NCBI RefSeq assembly: GCF_024297145.1
Contig: NZ_JANCTC010000025.1
Location: 1-63,016, forward strand
Length of the DNA: 63,016 nucleotides
Source: Mesorhizobium sp. LMG 17147
GTDB taxonomy: Bacteria; Pseudomonadota; Alphaproteobacteria; Rhizobiales; Rhizobiaceae
Reading direction: 5' to 3'
The notes under the pieces are model-generated. The model was not told the origin of the DNA. It was given only the letters and a program-made list of their open reading frames with translations, and did not search any database. This document shows, piece after piece, positions 29,118-39,710 of the stretch (the stretch's first letter is position 1; each line of letters starts with the position of its first letter). The position numbers and the translations under genes were made by a program.

Positions 29118-30782
29118 CTATCCAGCCTTCAGCCGCGAACCGGTGAGCAGACCGCGCTCCTCAAGCACGGGATAGGCCATCGAGGCGAGCAGCGAGTTGA
29201 TCTGCTTGAGGTCCCGAATGGTGTCGAGATGGATGGAACTGGTCTCGACACTCTTGGCGGTGCCGTCGCGCAGCCGCACGAAATGGCTCTGGCTGGTTTC
29301 CTTCTCGCGGTCGCGCAGCCGGTCCTTTTCCAGCACCAACTGACGAGCGGTCTCCGGATCGCGGGACACCAGCACGTTGAAGGCAAGCCTGGCATTGGCA
29401 AGCACCAAGGCATGGAAGGCGCAAAGCTCACGCCATCCTTCCGGCGTGAACTCCAGCCCGCGCTCGAATTTCTTCTTCACGTGGACCAGCATGTTGCGCA
29501 CAATGATGTCGCCGACCTGCTCCAGCTTGACGCAGGCGCCGATCAGCTCCTGGCAACGCAGGGCCTCGTCCTCGCTCAGCGGGTTCTTGGTGACCCTGGC
29601 CAGATAGAGCTTGATTGCCGCGTGCTTTCTGTCGACACGGTCGTCGAGTGCGGCCAGCGCGCCAATCTTGTCGGCATCGGCGCTCTCATAGAGCTCGATG
29701 ATCCGTTTCAGCATGATCTCGACCGTTTCGCAGACCCGCACCACCTCGCGGGTGGCGTTGGCTAATGCCTGGCTCGGCACGTCGAGCGCACTTTCGTTCA
29801 GCGCGGAAAGCTCAACGACGTCGAGCGCGTTGGCGGGCTGCGGCTTGGTGCCCAGCGCCACGATCTTTTCCGAGGCGCGATAGACCAGGCGCGCCAGCGG
29901 CACGCCGGCGATCAGGATCAAGATGTTGAAGGCGATGTGGGCATTGACGATCTGCTCGGGCACGGTGCTGCCCAAGAAGGCGACCGGCGGCTTGAACGTC
30001 AGGAACAGGATCAGCATGATCAGCGAACCCATGCCGCGCATCAGGAGATTTCCGATCGGCACGATGCGAACGCCGGGCTCTGCGTTGCGGGTTAGAAGCG
30101 GCGCGATGATCGAAGAGCCGAGATTGACGCCGAGCACCAGCACAATGCCGAGTTCGGGCGGGATGAAACCGCGGCCGGCGAGCGTCACCATCAGCAGCAC
30201 CGCGGCAATCGAGGAATGGAACAGCCAGGTGACCAATGCTGCCAGAAGATAGGCGGTGACCGGATCGCCGGAGAAGTAATCGACGATGAGCGGCATCAGC
30301 GTGCTCTGGCGCAGCGGCTCCGACGCCTGGCCGATCATCTCCAGCGACAGAAGCAGCAGGCCGATGCCGACCAGGATGCGGCCGAACTGGCGCCAGTCGC
30401 GCCGCTCGGTGGCCATGAACATGACGGTGCCGGCGACCAGGCAGACCGGCACCAGAAGCGACAGATCAAAGGTAAGCAGCTTGACCACCAGCGCCGAGCC
30501 GATCTCGGCGCCGCGCACCGCAAGCTGGCCCGACATGCCGCTGACGATGCCGGAGCCGGCGAATGAGCCGACCAGCAAGGTGACGGCGGTCGAGCTTTGC
30601 AGTGCGACCGCCAGGCCGCAGCCGGCCAGAACCGCCATGAACGGATTGCGCATGGTGGCGCGCAGTTTGTGGCGCAGCACATCGCCGTAGGCGCGCTCGA
30701 CGCCGGTTTTCACCAGACGGGTGGCAAACAGCATCAGTGCCACCGCACCGGCAAGGTGCAGCAAGACGACCGAGCCACTCAT
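29118..30782 (-). CDS. Na+/phosphate cotransporter family protein with PhoU-like domain
   Basis: A 554-residue protein. Residues about 1-310 hold the paired NptA/PNaS membrane repeats, each with a QSSTA-type motif (ALQSSTAVTLLVG and the later HSSIAAVLLMV). The C-terminal 220 residues form PhoU-like helical bundles. The family imports or exports phosphate with sodium. No pho genes are next to it. The start at 30782 opens directly on a hydrophobic helix. Confidence 0.9.
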   Translation of the reverse strand: MSGSVVLLHLAGAVALMLFATRLVKTGVERAYGDVLRHKLRATMRNPFMAVLAGCGLAVALQSSTAVTLLVGSFAGSGIVSGMSGQLAVRGAEIGSALVVKLLTFDLSLLVPVCLVAGTVMFMATERRDWRQFGRILVGIGLLLLSLEMIGQASEPLRQSTLMPLIVDYFSGDPVTAYLLAALVTWLFHSSIAAVLLMVTLAGRGFIPPELGIVLVLGVNLGSSIIAPLLTRNAEPGVRIVPIGNLLMRGMGSLIMLILFLTFKPPVAFLGSTVPEQIVNAHIAFNILILIAGVPLARLVYRASEKIVALGTKPQPANALDVVELSALNESALDVPSQALANATREVVRVCETVEIMLKRIIELYESADADKIGALAALDDRVDRKHAAIKLYLARVTKNPLSEDEALRCQELIGACVKLEQVGDIIVRNMLVHVKKKFERGLEFTPEGWRELCAFHALVLANARLAFNVLVSRDPETARQLVLEKDRLRDREKETSQSHFVRLRDGTAKSVETSSIHLDTIRDLKQINSLLASMAYPVLEERGLLTGSRLKAG

Positions 30783-31159
30783 GCCAGGCCCCGCAACGCG
30801 ACAGGTGCCGGCGACGCGGGCGCGGTGACGTCAAAGGGGCAAAAGTGGGCGCGAATCGTGGACATTGCAGGGGTTGATACTACTCCGACTTATTTTAGCC
30901 GAATAATAAATTTTGCCCGGTTCGGACGCGTGTTGCCACACGACGCGGCGTGTCGGAAATGGATGGCTGACAAAATGGTTGCATAGCCTGCGGGGTTGCG
31001 GAAGGTCATGCGTCCATTCTCGAACGGTCACTTTAAAGGTATCGCTGAATTAGTCGTTCTAAATGTAAGAAATCATTACGAAAACGTAATCTATGCATTC
31101 AGTTTCGGTTCATCCTTCCGGCTCTATTCCGAGGCATCGACAACCAAGGAGTACCCGCC
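30783..31159. other. Intergenic region upstream of the rcnB-like gene
   Basis: About 377 bases without a credible gene. An AT-rich stretch around 30880-30915 (CTTATTTTAGCCGAATAATA) may hold the promoter of the Na+/phosphate gene on the minus strand. ATTACG (31075-31080) and CGTAAT (31085-31090) form a short perfect inverted repeat about 70 bases before the rcnB-like start and could be an operator. Confidence 0.4.
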
Positions 31160-31546
31160 ATGAAACGTATCATTCTTTCCGCCATTGCCTTCTCGATGCT
31201 GGCTGCAACCGCCTTGCAGGGCCAGGCTGCACCCCTGAACACACCAAACGCGCCGCAGTCGAACTACAGCCAGGTCGACTGGCAGAAGCCCGGCAGGCAT
31301 GTGAACAAGCATGTCGACGTGACCAAGCGCGTCGTAGTGAAGAAGACGAAGATCGTCGTGAGGCGCAGCCATTGGCGCAACGGCCAGAGATATTCGAGCT
31401 GGAAGCGTCATCAGCCGATTCGCGATTATCGCCACTATGGCCTGCGCCGTCCGGGTCCCGGTCAGGAATGGATCCGGGTCGGTAACGACTATCTGCTGGT
31501 AAGCGTTCTCTCCGGCCTGATCTTCGGTGCCATCGCCGCGCAGTGA
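31160..31546 (+). CDS. RcnB-like periplasmic protein
   Basis: 128 residues with a signal peptide (about 1-23, ending QGQA) and a basic mature part. The C-terminal RRPGPGQEWIRVGNDYLLVS block is the hallmark of the RcnB family, small periplasmic proteins linked in enterobacteria to nickel/cobalt homeostasis. The segment KRVVVKKTKIVVRR is strongly basic. A hydrophobic tail (SVLSGLIFGAIAA) is also typical of rhizobial members. No nickel/cobalt exporter gene is adjacent, so the metal link is by family only. Confidence 0.8.
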   Translation: MKRIILSAIAFSMLAATALQGQAAPLNTPNAPQSNYSQVDWQKPGRHVNKHVDVTKRVVVKKTKIVVRRSHWRNGQRYSSWKRHQPIRDYRHYGLRRPGPGQEWIRVGNDYLLVSVLSGLIFGAIAAQ

Positions 31547-31583
31547 GCGGAACGGCTGACCGGCGCTGCGCCGGTTTAGATCA

Positions 31584-31615
31584 AGAAGGCGGTCCGCGGG
31601 CCGCCTTCTCTTTTT
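31584..31615 (+). terminator. Rho-independent terminator
   Basis: Arms AGAAGGCGG (31584-31592) and CCGCCTTCT (31601-31609) enclose a short loop and are followed by CTTTTT. It ends the rcnB-like transcript just before dnaG. Confidence 0.85.
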
Positions 31616-31700
31616 GACCTGTGAAAACCGGGTATGGTCGCCATTACGAGTCGTCGGGCTTCGCCCGTGTGATTATATGAAGGCCAAACGAGCTGTCCCC

Positions 31701-33662
31701 ATGCGCTTTCCGCCTGCTTTCCTCGACGAGATACGCGACCGCGTACCGATTTCTTCGGTGATCGGCCAGCGCGTCGCGTGGGACAGGAAGAAGACCAACG
31801 CGCCGCGTGGCGATTATTGGGCGTGCTGTCCGTTCCATGGCGAGAAGAGCCCGTCCTTCCATTGCGAGGACAAGAAGGGCCGTTATCACTGTTTCGGCTG
31901 CTCGGTTTCGGGCGACCATTTCAAGTTTTTGACCGAACTCGATGGGATAAGCTTTCCCGAGGCCGTCGAGAAGATCGCCGACATGGCCGGCGTGCCGATG
32001 CCGGTTCGCGATGCCGATGAGGAACGGCGCGAAAAGGAACGCGCCAGCCTGACCGATGTCATGGAGATGGCGACGGTGTTCTTCCAGGAACGGCTGCAGG
32101 GACCGGAAGGGGCAAAGGCCCGCGCCTACCTGCGCGACCGGGGGCTGACACCGGCGACGCAGCAGTCTTTCCGCCTCGGCTATGCCCCCGACAGCCGCAA
32201 CGCGCTGAAGGAGCACCTTGCCGCCAAGGGTGTCCCCAAGGCCGACATCGAGGCGTGCGGGCTGGTGCGACATGGCGACGACGTGCCGGTTTCCTATGAT
32301 TGGTTTCGCGACCGCATCATGTTCCCGATCCCGGATTCCAGGGGCAAGATCATCGCCTTCGGCGGGCGGGCACTGGCGCCGGATGCGCTGGCCAAATACA
32401 TGAACTCGCCCGATACGGAGCTCTTCCACAAGGGCAACGTGCTCTACAATTTCGCCCGTGCGCGCCAAGCGCTCGGAAAGGGAGCGCTGGCCAAGGGCGG
32501 CACGGTCATTGCCGTAGAGGGCTACATGGATGTGATCGCGCTGGCGCAGGCCGGCTTCGAGAACGTGGTGGCGCCGCTCGGCACCGCATTGACTGAAAAC
32601 CAGCTCGAACTTCTGTGGCGCATGGCCGGCGAGCCGGTGCTGTGCTTCGACGGCGACCAGGCCGGGCTGAAGGCAGCATGGCGCGCCGCCGACATGGCGC
32701 TGCCGGCGGTCCAGGCGGGCCGCTCCGTGCGCTTCGCCCTGCTGCCGGAGGGCAAGGATCCCGACGATCTGGTCAAGGGTGACGGACCGGATGCGTTCCG
32801 CGCCGTGCTTTCCGAGGCGCGGCCGCTGGCCGACCTCTTGTGGATGCGCGAGACCGCCGGCGGCATCTTCGATACGCCGGAACGGCGGGCGGAGCTCGAA
32901 AAGACGCTGCGCGAACTGACCAGCCGCATCCGCGACGAGAGCCTTCGCTATCACTACCAACAGGAAATGCGCGAGCGCGTGCAGAGCTTCTTCGGTGCCC
33001 AGCGCGGACGCCGGGGACGTCAGGACGGACGGCCCGGTGAGCGCTTCCCGGGCAGGGTCTCAGCACCCGGCGGACAGTTTGCACGTGGCGGCGGTGCCGG
33101 TGGGCGCACCGCGATCACCGAAAGCCTCGGCCGCTCGGCGCTGGTCAAACGCGGCGGCGAGGGCATGTCGGTGCGCGAGGCGACGATCATTGCGGCCCTC
33201 GTCAACCATCCCGTGCTGATCGACGAGAATTTCGCCCATGTCGAGTTCCTCGATCTCGCCAATTCCGATCTGAAGCGGCTGCATGCGGCCATCCTCGACG
33301 CCATGGCGCACGATATGGCCAACAACCGCGAGGCTGTAATCGCGACGATCGAGCGGGCCGGCTGCGGTGAGATCTGGCAGCGCGCGGTGGCGCTGATCAA
33401 ACGTGCGCGGCAATGGCCGGCGCTGGAAACGGCAGCACTCGACGATGCTCGTGATGCGTTCAGCCAAGCTCTCCACTTGCAGCGCAGCGCGCGCACCTTA
33501 CATAAGGAGCTGAAGCAGGCGGAAGCAGCGCTCGCCAGCGATCCCACGGACGAAAATTACCGGCACCTGGTCGAAATCCAGGCGCAATTTCGTGATGTGC
33601 AGGCAACGGAAGCGCTGATCGAAGGGTTTGGCGTATCGTCGGGCAGAGCTGGGCGCGTTTAG
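31701..33662 (+). CDS. dnaG: DNA primase
   Basis: Makes RNA primers at the replication fork. 653 residues: an N-terminal zinc-binding domain with CCPFHGEKSPSF and the second Cys pair in YHCFGCSVSGD, a TOPRIM catalytic core with VIAVEGYMDVIAL and CFDGDQAG, and a C-terminal helicase-binding region after an arginine/glycine-rich linker (about residues 435-490). I chose ATG at 31701, which gives the MRFPPAFLDEIRDRVPI opening seen in rhizobial DnaG; ATG at 31677 is possible. It lies just upstream of rpoD, the remains of the macromolecular-synthesis operon order. Confidence 0.97.
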   Translation: MRFPPAFLDEIRDRVPISSVIGQRVAWDRKKTNAPRGDYWACCPFHGEKSPSFHCEDKKGRYHCFGCSVSGDHFKFLTELDGISFPEAVEKIADMAGVPMPVRDADEERREKERASLTDVMEMATVFFQERLQGPEGAKARAYLRDRGLTPATQQSFRLGYAPDSRNALKEHLAAKGVPKADIEACGLVRHGDDVPVSYDWFRDRIMFPIPDSRGKIIAFGGRALAPDALAKYMNSPDTELFHKGNVLYNFARARQALGKGALAKGGTVIAVEGYMDVIALAQAGFENVVAPLGTALTENQLELLWRMAGEPVLCFDGDQAGLKAAWRAADMALPAVQAGRSVRFALLPEGKDPDDLVKGDGPDAFRAVLSEARPLADLLWMRETAGGIFDTPERRAELEKTLRELTSRIRDESLRYHYQQEMRERVQSFFGAQRGRRGRQDGRPGERFPGRVSAPGGQFARGGGAGGRTAITESLGRSALVKRGGEGMSVREATIIAALVNHPVLIDENFAHVEFLDLANSDLKRLHAAILDAMAHDMANNREAVIATIERAGCGEIWQRAVALIKRARQWPALETAALDDARDAFSQALHLQRSARTLHKELKQAEAALASDPTDENYRHLVEIQAQFRDVQATEALIEGFGVSSGRAGRV

Positions 33663-34037
33663 ATCGAAGCCTCCAGAAGACTGAAATGTAAGGACGTGCT
33701 TGCGCGTTGAATCAAGCGTGCGGTGCTCTAAGTCGGGTAATTGATTCGCTTTTTTCATGCGAATCATGCGAGAGGCGCTTGACCTTCCGGCAGAATGGCG
33801 GAATCAGGTCGATTCGAAACGTTAACCCGCCCCGGCATCGACGGGAATGCAGCGATGTAAGGTACTGATCACTGGACAGGCAGTCTGCTTGCCACAGATA
33901 TCAGGGTTAATCTGGACTTAACGAGAGATGCAGTTACTGGCCCGGTAAAAGCGCGTTCTGGAAGGAGCGCATCCAATTTGACCGGACCGGCAGCTTACGC
34001 GGCTTTGATACTCAGCCGCTTGGAGAAAACAAAGACT
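33663..34037. other. dnaG-rpoD intergenic region
   Basis: 375 bases with no supported gene. GATTCGC (33743-33749) and GCGAATC (33759-33765) form a hairpin around a T-rich loop and may be a weak end to the dnaG transcript. The remaining 270 bases presumably hold the rpoD promoters; I see no confident -35/-10 pair. Confidence 0.45.
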
Positions 34038-36059
<2,022 letters not shown>

Positions 36060-36084
36060 GGCCGGGTGACGGATAAGCAGTTTC

Positions 36085-36107
36085 AAGGGCGCCGGTGGCG
36101 CCCTTTT
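36085..36107 (+). terminator. Rho-independent terminator of rpoD
   Basis: AAGGGCGCC (36085-36093) pairs with GGCGCCCTT (about 36097-36105) and is followed by TTCC; a compact GC-rich hairpin 25 bases after the rpoD stop. Confidence 0.8.
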
Positions 36108-36266
36108 CCGTTTGGGCACAGGCGATCACGATTGAACGCGCCGCTCTTGCGGGTCGTGCCCTACGAGAGGATAATTCCGCGACGGACGCATTCTCTGGGC
36201 GACAAACCCGGATGCCCGCCCCGGCGGTTGGACGCCGTGCTCCGTGGCACCGGAGGGAGGTGTGCC

Positions 36267-36560
36267 ATGACAACTTACATCGTGCTGATCAACTGGACGG
36301 AACAAGGCGCCAAAAATGTGCGCGAGTCGCCGAAGCGGCTCGATGCCGCCAAGAAACTGCTGGGCGACATGGGCGGGTCCTTCAAGGCATTTTATCTCAC
36401 CATGGGGGATTGCGACATGGTGGCTGTGGTCGAAGCGCCCGACGATGCCGTCCTGGCTCGCTTCTCGCTGATGCTGGCGACGGCCGGAAACGTCAGGACG
36501 CGGACACTCAAGGCTTTCCCAGAGGATGCCTATCGCGAGATCATCACCTCGCTCGGGTAA
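36267..36560 (+). CDS. GYD domain-containing protein
   Basis: 97 residues matching the small GYD family (ferredoxin-like fold), with the TYIVLINWTEQGAKNVRES opening and the central GDCDMVAVVEAPDDA, where GDCD replaces the eponymous GxYD. Function unknown. A very strong GGAGGGAGG ribosome-binding site precedes ATG at 36267. Confidence 0.88.
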   Translation: MTTYIVLINWTEQGAKNVRESPKRLDAAKKLLGDMGGSFKAFYLTMGDCDMVAVVEAPDDAVLARFSLMLATAGNVRTRTLKAFPEDAYREIITSLG

Positions 36561-36665
36561 GTTGCGCTCCAGGCCTAGCCGGCCATTTCGCGGCTGTCGT
36601 GTTGCGTTCCGGCGCAATGGCGTTTGCCGGATAGTCGGTGCGTCCCTCTGGCGCCGTTTCGAAAC

Positions 36666-37046
36666 ATGAGCAAGCCTCTGCTGACCGTCTGGTATAATAC
36701 GCGCTGTCCGGTCTGTGATGCCGGCATCAGCCGGCAGAAGCGGCGGCTGGTCGAGGCGGTCAAGGCCGGGCGGATCGAATTTCGCGACATCAATGCCGAA
36801 CCGACGGCGTTGGCCCGCTACGGCATAAGGCTGGAGGATATCCGGCGTCGGCTGCATGCGACCGACGCCGGTGGCAAATTGCTGGTCGGCGTCGATGTTG
36901 CAGTTGCGGTGTGGCTGATAACGCCGGGCGAGGGCTGGTTGGGGACGCTGTTCGGTAATCCCGCCGCACTGCCGTTGACGCGCTATGCCTATGATCGTTT
37001 CGCCGATCTGCTCTATGCCTGGAACCGGCGCAAAGGCCGCTGGTAA
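36666..37046 (+). CDS. DCC-family thiol-disulfide oxidoreductase (DUF393)
   Basis: 126 residues with the thioredoxin-like CPVC pair in YNTRCPVCDAGI near the N-terminus, in the place of the usual DCC motif, and the FRDIN segment that follows in this family. The redox partner is unknown. ATG at 36666 fits the short N-terminus typical of the family. It is 105 bases downstream of the GYD gene on the same strand. Confidence 0.82.
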   Translation: MSKPLLTVWYNTRCPVCDAGISRQKRRLVEAVKAGRIEFRDINAEPTALARYGIRLEDIRRRLHATDAGGKLLVGVDVAVAVWLITPGEGWLGTLFGNPAALPLTRYAYDRFADLLYAWNRRKGRW

Positions 37047-37402
37047 CGGGTATCCATTCCTCCCGCACCGAAAGGCCCGAGAAAGTTTCGAGCCTTTCGC
37101 ATGCCCCGCTATCAAGCCGCGGGCTCGCAAAGCCACCCAACGATGCGACGCACCGCCCGGCAGCACCAGCAGCAGCGTCGGAGGCAGCTTTCTGCGCGAG
37201 GTTTTCACATTCGTCTGGGATTTCGCCGAAGCATCCGGTTCGTCGCCTTTGCATCCATTCGCCGGTCTTCGGCGTACCTGCCCGGAACGGGGCGTTGCTT
37301 CACGTTAGACGCCTGGGGAGTGGCCTTCGGCCCCTCGCGCGCTTCCTAACCGCCCTTGCCGGCGAAAACCAATCCTGCTGGCGCTATCTTCAGATACATC
37401 GT
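37047..37402. other. Intergenic region between DUF393 and padR
   Basis: No credible gene. CGAAAGGC (37069-37076) and GCCTTTCG (37092-37099) form a hairpin 22 bases after the DUF393 stop, probably the end of that transcript although no T-run follows. The rest holds nothing I recognise up to the padR promoter. Confidence 0.5.
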
Positions 37403-37450
37403 AAGATATATCTTGACTCTGCCGCGGTGAATACGTATTGAGATATATCT
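37403..37450 (+). promoter_or_regulatory. padR promoter with two palindromic operators
   Basis: A promoter is visible as TTGACT (37413-37418), a 17-base spacer and TATTGA (37436-37441). The palindrome AAGATATATCTT covers 37403-37414, touching the -35 box, and AGATATATCT recurs at 37441-37450, touching the -10 box. Repressor bound at either site would stop transcription, so the downstream PadR protein very likely represses itself. Confidence 0.75.
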
Positions 37451-37475
37451 TAAGACATAACTCAAGGAGCAAACA

Positions 37476-38156
37476 TTGCACAAAGACAATCATTTCGGGC
37501 GTCATCGTTTTGGCGAACACGCCGAGCGCGTTTTCATGCATATGGCCGGCAAGTTCGGCGGACGCGGCGGCGGCTTCGGCCCGTTCGGGCATGGCATGAG
37601 AGGCGGACGCGGCGGGCCGGGCGACATGTTCCGCGCCGGGCGCATGCTGGCCGACGGCGACCTCAAGCTGATCACGCTGTCGCTTCTGGCCGAGGCGCCG
37701 CGGCACGGCTACGACATCATCAAGGCGCTGGAGGAGCGCACCAGCGGCTTCTACAGCCCGAGCCCCGGCGTGGTCTACCCGACGCTGACCTTCCTGGAAG
37801 AGGCCGGCTACGCCGTTTCTGCGGCGGACGGCAACAAGAAGGTGTTTTCAATCACCGAGGCTGGGCAGGCGCACCTCAACGAAAATCGCGAGATGATCGA
37901 CCACGTGCTCGAACATCTCGAGCGCTTCGGCCGCAAGATGGCAAAGGCGCGCGACTGGTTCGGCTGGAACGATGACGGCGACGGTGGCCGGCGCGGCCGC
38001 GGCCGCTCGGAAAAGCGCGACGAGTTTCGCGCCGTGCGCCACCGGCTGCGCGCCGCGCTCGGCGAAATCGTCGACGCGCCTGAAGCAAAGCAGGTCGAGG
38101 CAATCAGCATATTGGAAGCTGCCGCAGAGGCCTTGGAAGCGTTGTCGCGCGACTGA
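37476..38156 (+). CDS. PadR-family regulator with His/Gly-rich N-terminus
   Basis: 226 residues. The winged-helix domain (about 60-135) is clear: LKLITLSLLAEAPRHGYDIIKALEERT and the PGVVYPTLTFLEEAGY recognition region. The first 50 residues are rich in His, Gly and Met (HKDNHFGRHRFGEHAE), like the metal-binding extension of the nickel/iron-responsive regulator YqjI, so metal sensing is plausible. The TTG start at 37476 has AAGGAG six bases before it. Two palindromes overlap its promoter, indicating autorepression. No transporter or reductase target lies next to it. Confidence 0.85.
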   Translation: MHKDNHFGRHRFGEHAERVFMHMAGKFGGRGGGFGPFGHGMRGGRGGPGDMFRAGRMLADGDLKLITLSLLAEAPRHGYDIIKALEERTSGFYSPSPGVVYPTLTFLEEAGYAVSAADGNKKVFSITEAGQAHLNENREMIDHVLEHLERFGRKMAKARDWFGWNDDGDGGRRGRGRSEKRDEFRAVRHRLRAALGEIVDAPEAKQVEAISILEAAAEALEALSRD

Positions 38157-38218
38157 CCTCTGAGTGCCAAGCCAGCTGCGGCCCTTGCCCGCTCAGCCAA
38201 GGACCGGTACTGAAAATC

Positions 38219-38247
38219 ATCCTGCACCGCGCTATGTGGTGCAGGAT
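38219..38247. terminator. Hairpin between padR and hlyU-like gene
   Basis: ATCCTGCACC (38219-38228) and GGTGCAGGAT (38238-38247) form a perfect ten-base stem with a nine-base loop. Only AATTG follows, so it may be a terminator of padR or a leader structure of the next gene. Confidence 0.5.
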
Positions 38248-38269
38248 AATTGCCGTTGGAGGATACCCC

Positions 38270-38560
38270 ATGTCTTTTCTGAAGCGTCTTTTCGGCGGAG
38301 GCAACGAAGCCGCCGAGCCAAAGACAGCGGCGCCGGCAAAGCAGATCGAGCACAAGGGCTTTTTGATCAGCGCCACGCCCTACAAGGCGGAGGGCCAGTA
38401 CCAGACCTGCGGCGTGGTTTCGAAGGAGATCGACGGCGTGATGAAGGAGCACAAATTCATCCGCGCCGACCGCTTTGCCGGGCTTGACGACGCTGTCGAC
38501 ATCTCGATCAAAAAGGGCATCCAACTGGTCGACGAGCAAGGCGAAAAGATCTTCGGGTAG
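38270..38560 (+). CDS. HlyU-family protein
   Basis: 96 residues beginning MSFLKRLFGGG and containing IEHKGFLISATPYKAEGQYQ and the EHKFIRADRFAGLDDAVD segment, which mark the rhizobial HlyU family. The name comes from a Vibrio haemolysin activator with which sequence likeness is limited, so a role in transcription is not assured. TTGGAGGA precedes ATG at 38270. Confidence 0.82.
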   Translation: MSFLKRLFGGGNEAAEPKTAAPAKQIEHKGFLISATPYKAEGQYQTCGVVSKEIDGVMKEHKFIRADRFAGLDDAVDISIKKGIQLVDEQGEKIFG

Positions 38561-38565
38561 ATCGG

Positions 38566-38875
38566 CTACGACAGCCTTGGGTCGATTGGCCCGCTTTCCA
38601 ACGCCAGCACGGCGAAGACACACTCGTGAACCCGGCGCAGCGGGTGCTTGGCGACAAATCGCGTTAGCGCTTCGTGGCCAAGCGCGAACTCTCTGAGCGC
38701 CAAGGCTGCGCTTGCCGGCCAGGCCGCGTTCTCGGAGGCGCACGATATTGTTGGGCGCGTCATATTCGGGACCATAGATGATGCGCAAATATTCCGGGCC
38801 GCGCACCTTCAGCGCCGGCTGGATGAGCCCCTTCTTGCCACGGCTGACGAATAACCAATGGCAGTTGTGTGGCCC
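38566..38875 (-). pseudogene. Polynucleotide kinase-phosphatase C-terminal remnant
   Basis: On the minus strand one frame reads FVSRGKKGLIQPALKVRGPE then YLRIIYGPEYD and RERGLAGKRSL; the text continues in a second frame with ALREFALGHEALTRFVAKHP, VHECVFAVLALES and the stop at 38566. Together they match the C-terminal adenylyltransferase-ligase part of bacterial PNKP-type RNA-repair proteins. The N-terminal several hundred residues are absent and one frame break lies near 38700, so this is a decayed fragment. Confidence 0.7.
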
Positions 38876-38901
38876 ACCACAATAGGTTGTCGCCAACGGC
38901 A

Positions 38902-38932
38902 ACAAGGGCAGGCGCCGGGCGCCTGCCCTTGT
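38902..38932. terminator. Long perfect palindrome downstream of azoR
   Basis: Fifteen-base arms (38902-38916 and 38918-38932, beginning ACAAGGGCAGG) are separated by one base. It lies 24 bases after the azoR stop and can fold in transcripts from either strand, but has no T-run. Confidence 0.6.
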
Positions 38933-38955
38933 ACAATTCAGACGATGCTGACGCT

Positions 38956-39600
38956 TTACGCCGCGGTGGCCACGCGCTCGGCATTACCGGTCGCGGCCAC
39001 AATGGCGTCGACCTTGGCGGAGGCCTTGGCCAGCGCTGCTGCCACCGCATCGGCGCCCATCCCGACTCCTTCGATGCGGATGACCTCGACATCGTTCATG
39101 CCGAGAAAGCCGAGTACGCTGCGCAGGTAGGGAATGGCGTGATCGAACTGCACGGCCGCACCTTCGGAATAGATGCCGCCCGAAGCCAGCACGATATAGA
39201 CCTTCTTGCCGGTGACGAGGCCCTTGGGGCCGTTCTCGCCATAGGCAAAGCTCTTGCCGGAACGGGCAATGTGATCGACCCAGGACTTCAGCGTCGAGGA
39301 GATGTTGAAGTTGATGAAGCCCGTGGCGAGAATGACGGTGTCGGCCGCAAACAGCTCGTCCAGCACCGTGTCGGAAACGCCGACGACCTCAGCCTGGCGC
39401 TGGCTGCGTGCTTCGACCGGCATATATATGCCGGTCGAATAGTCGGGGTCGATATGCGGCAGCGGGTTGGCTACGAGGTCGCGGGCGACAAGCCTGGCCG
39501 AGGGATTGGCGGCAAGCAGCTTCTCGGCGAGTTCGGTGGCGATGCGGGTCGAGTGCGAGGCGGCGCCGCGTGGGCTGGATGTGACAAGAAGGATCGACAT
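38956..39600 (-). CDS. azoR: FMN-dependent NADH-azoreductase
   Basis: A 214-residue flavodoxin-like quinone/azo reductase. The FMN phosphate loop SSPRGAASHSTRIA is near the N-terminus; MPVEARSQ, FINFNISSTLKSWVDHIARSG and the IVLASGGIYSEG flavin-site strand match AzoR. It reduces quinones and azo compounds by two electrons and protects against thiol and quinone stress. Divergent from a LysR gene 110 bases away that probably controls it. Confidence 0.92.
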   Translation of the reverse strand: MSILLVTSSPRGAASHSTRIATELAEKLLAANPSARLVARDLVANPLPHIDPDYSTGIYMPVEARSQRQAEVVGVSDTVLDELFAADTVILATGFINFNISSTLKSWVDHIARSGKSFAYGENGPKGLVTGKKVYIVLASGGIYSEGAAVQFDHAIPYLRSVLGFLGMNDVEVIRIEGVGMGADAVAAALAKASAKVDAIVAATGNAERVATAA

Positions 39601-39710
39601 GACGGGTCTCCGGGGTTGGACGTAAAATCTCCCGGCAAATATGTGTGCGCAGACCCATTTGAAAAACTGGTATATTTTGTATATGATCCATCTAAATTGT
39701 GGATTGAACG

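Noticed and set aside
31644..32960. 438-codon minus-strand frame
   Set aside because: Antisense of dnaG; no similarity.
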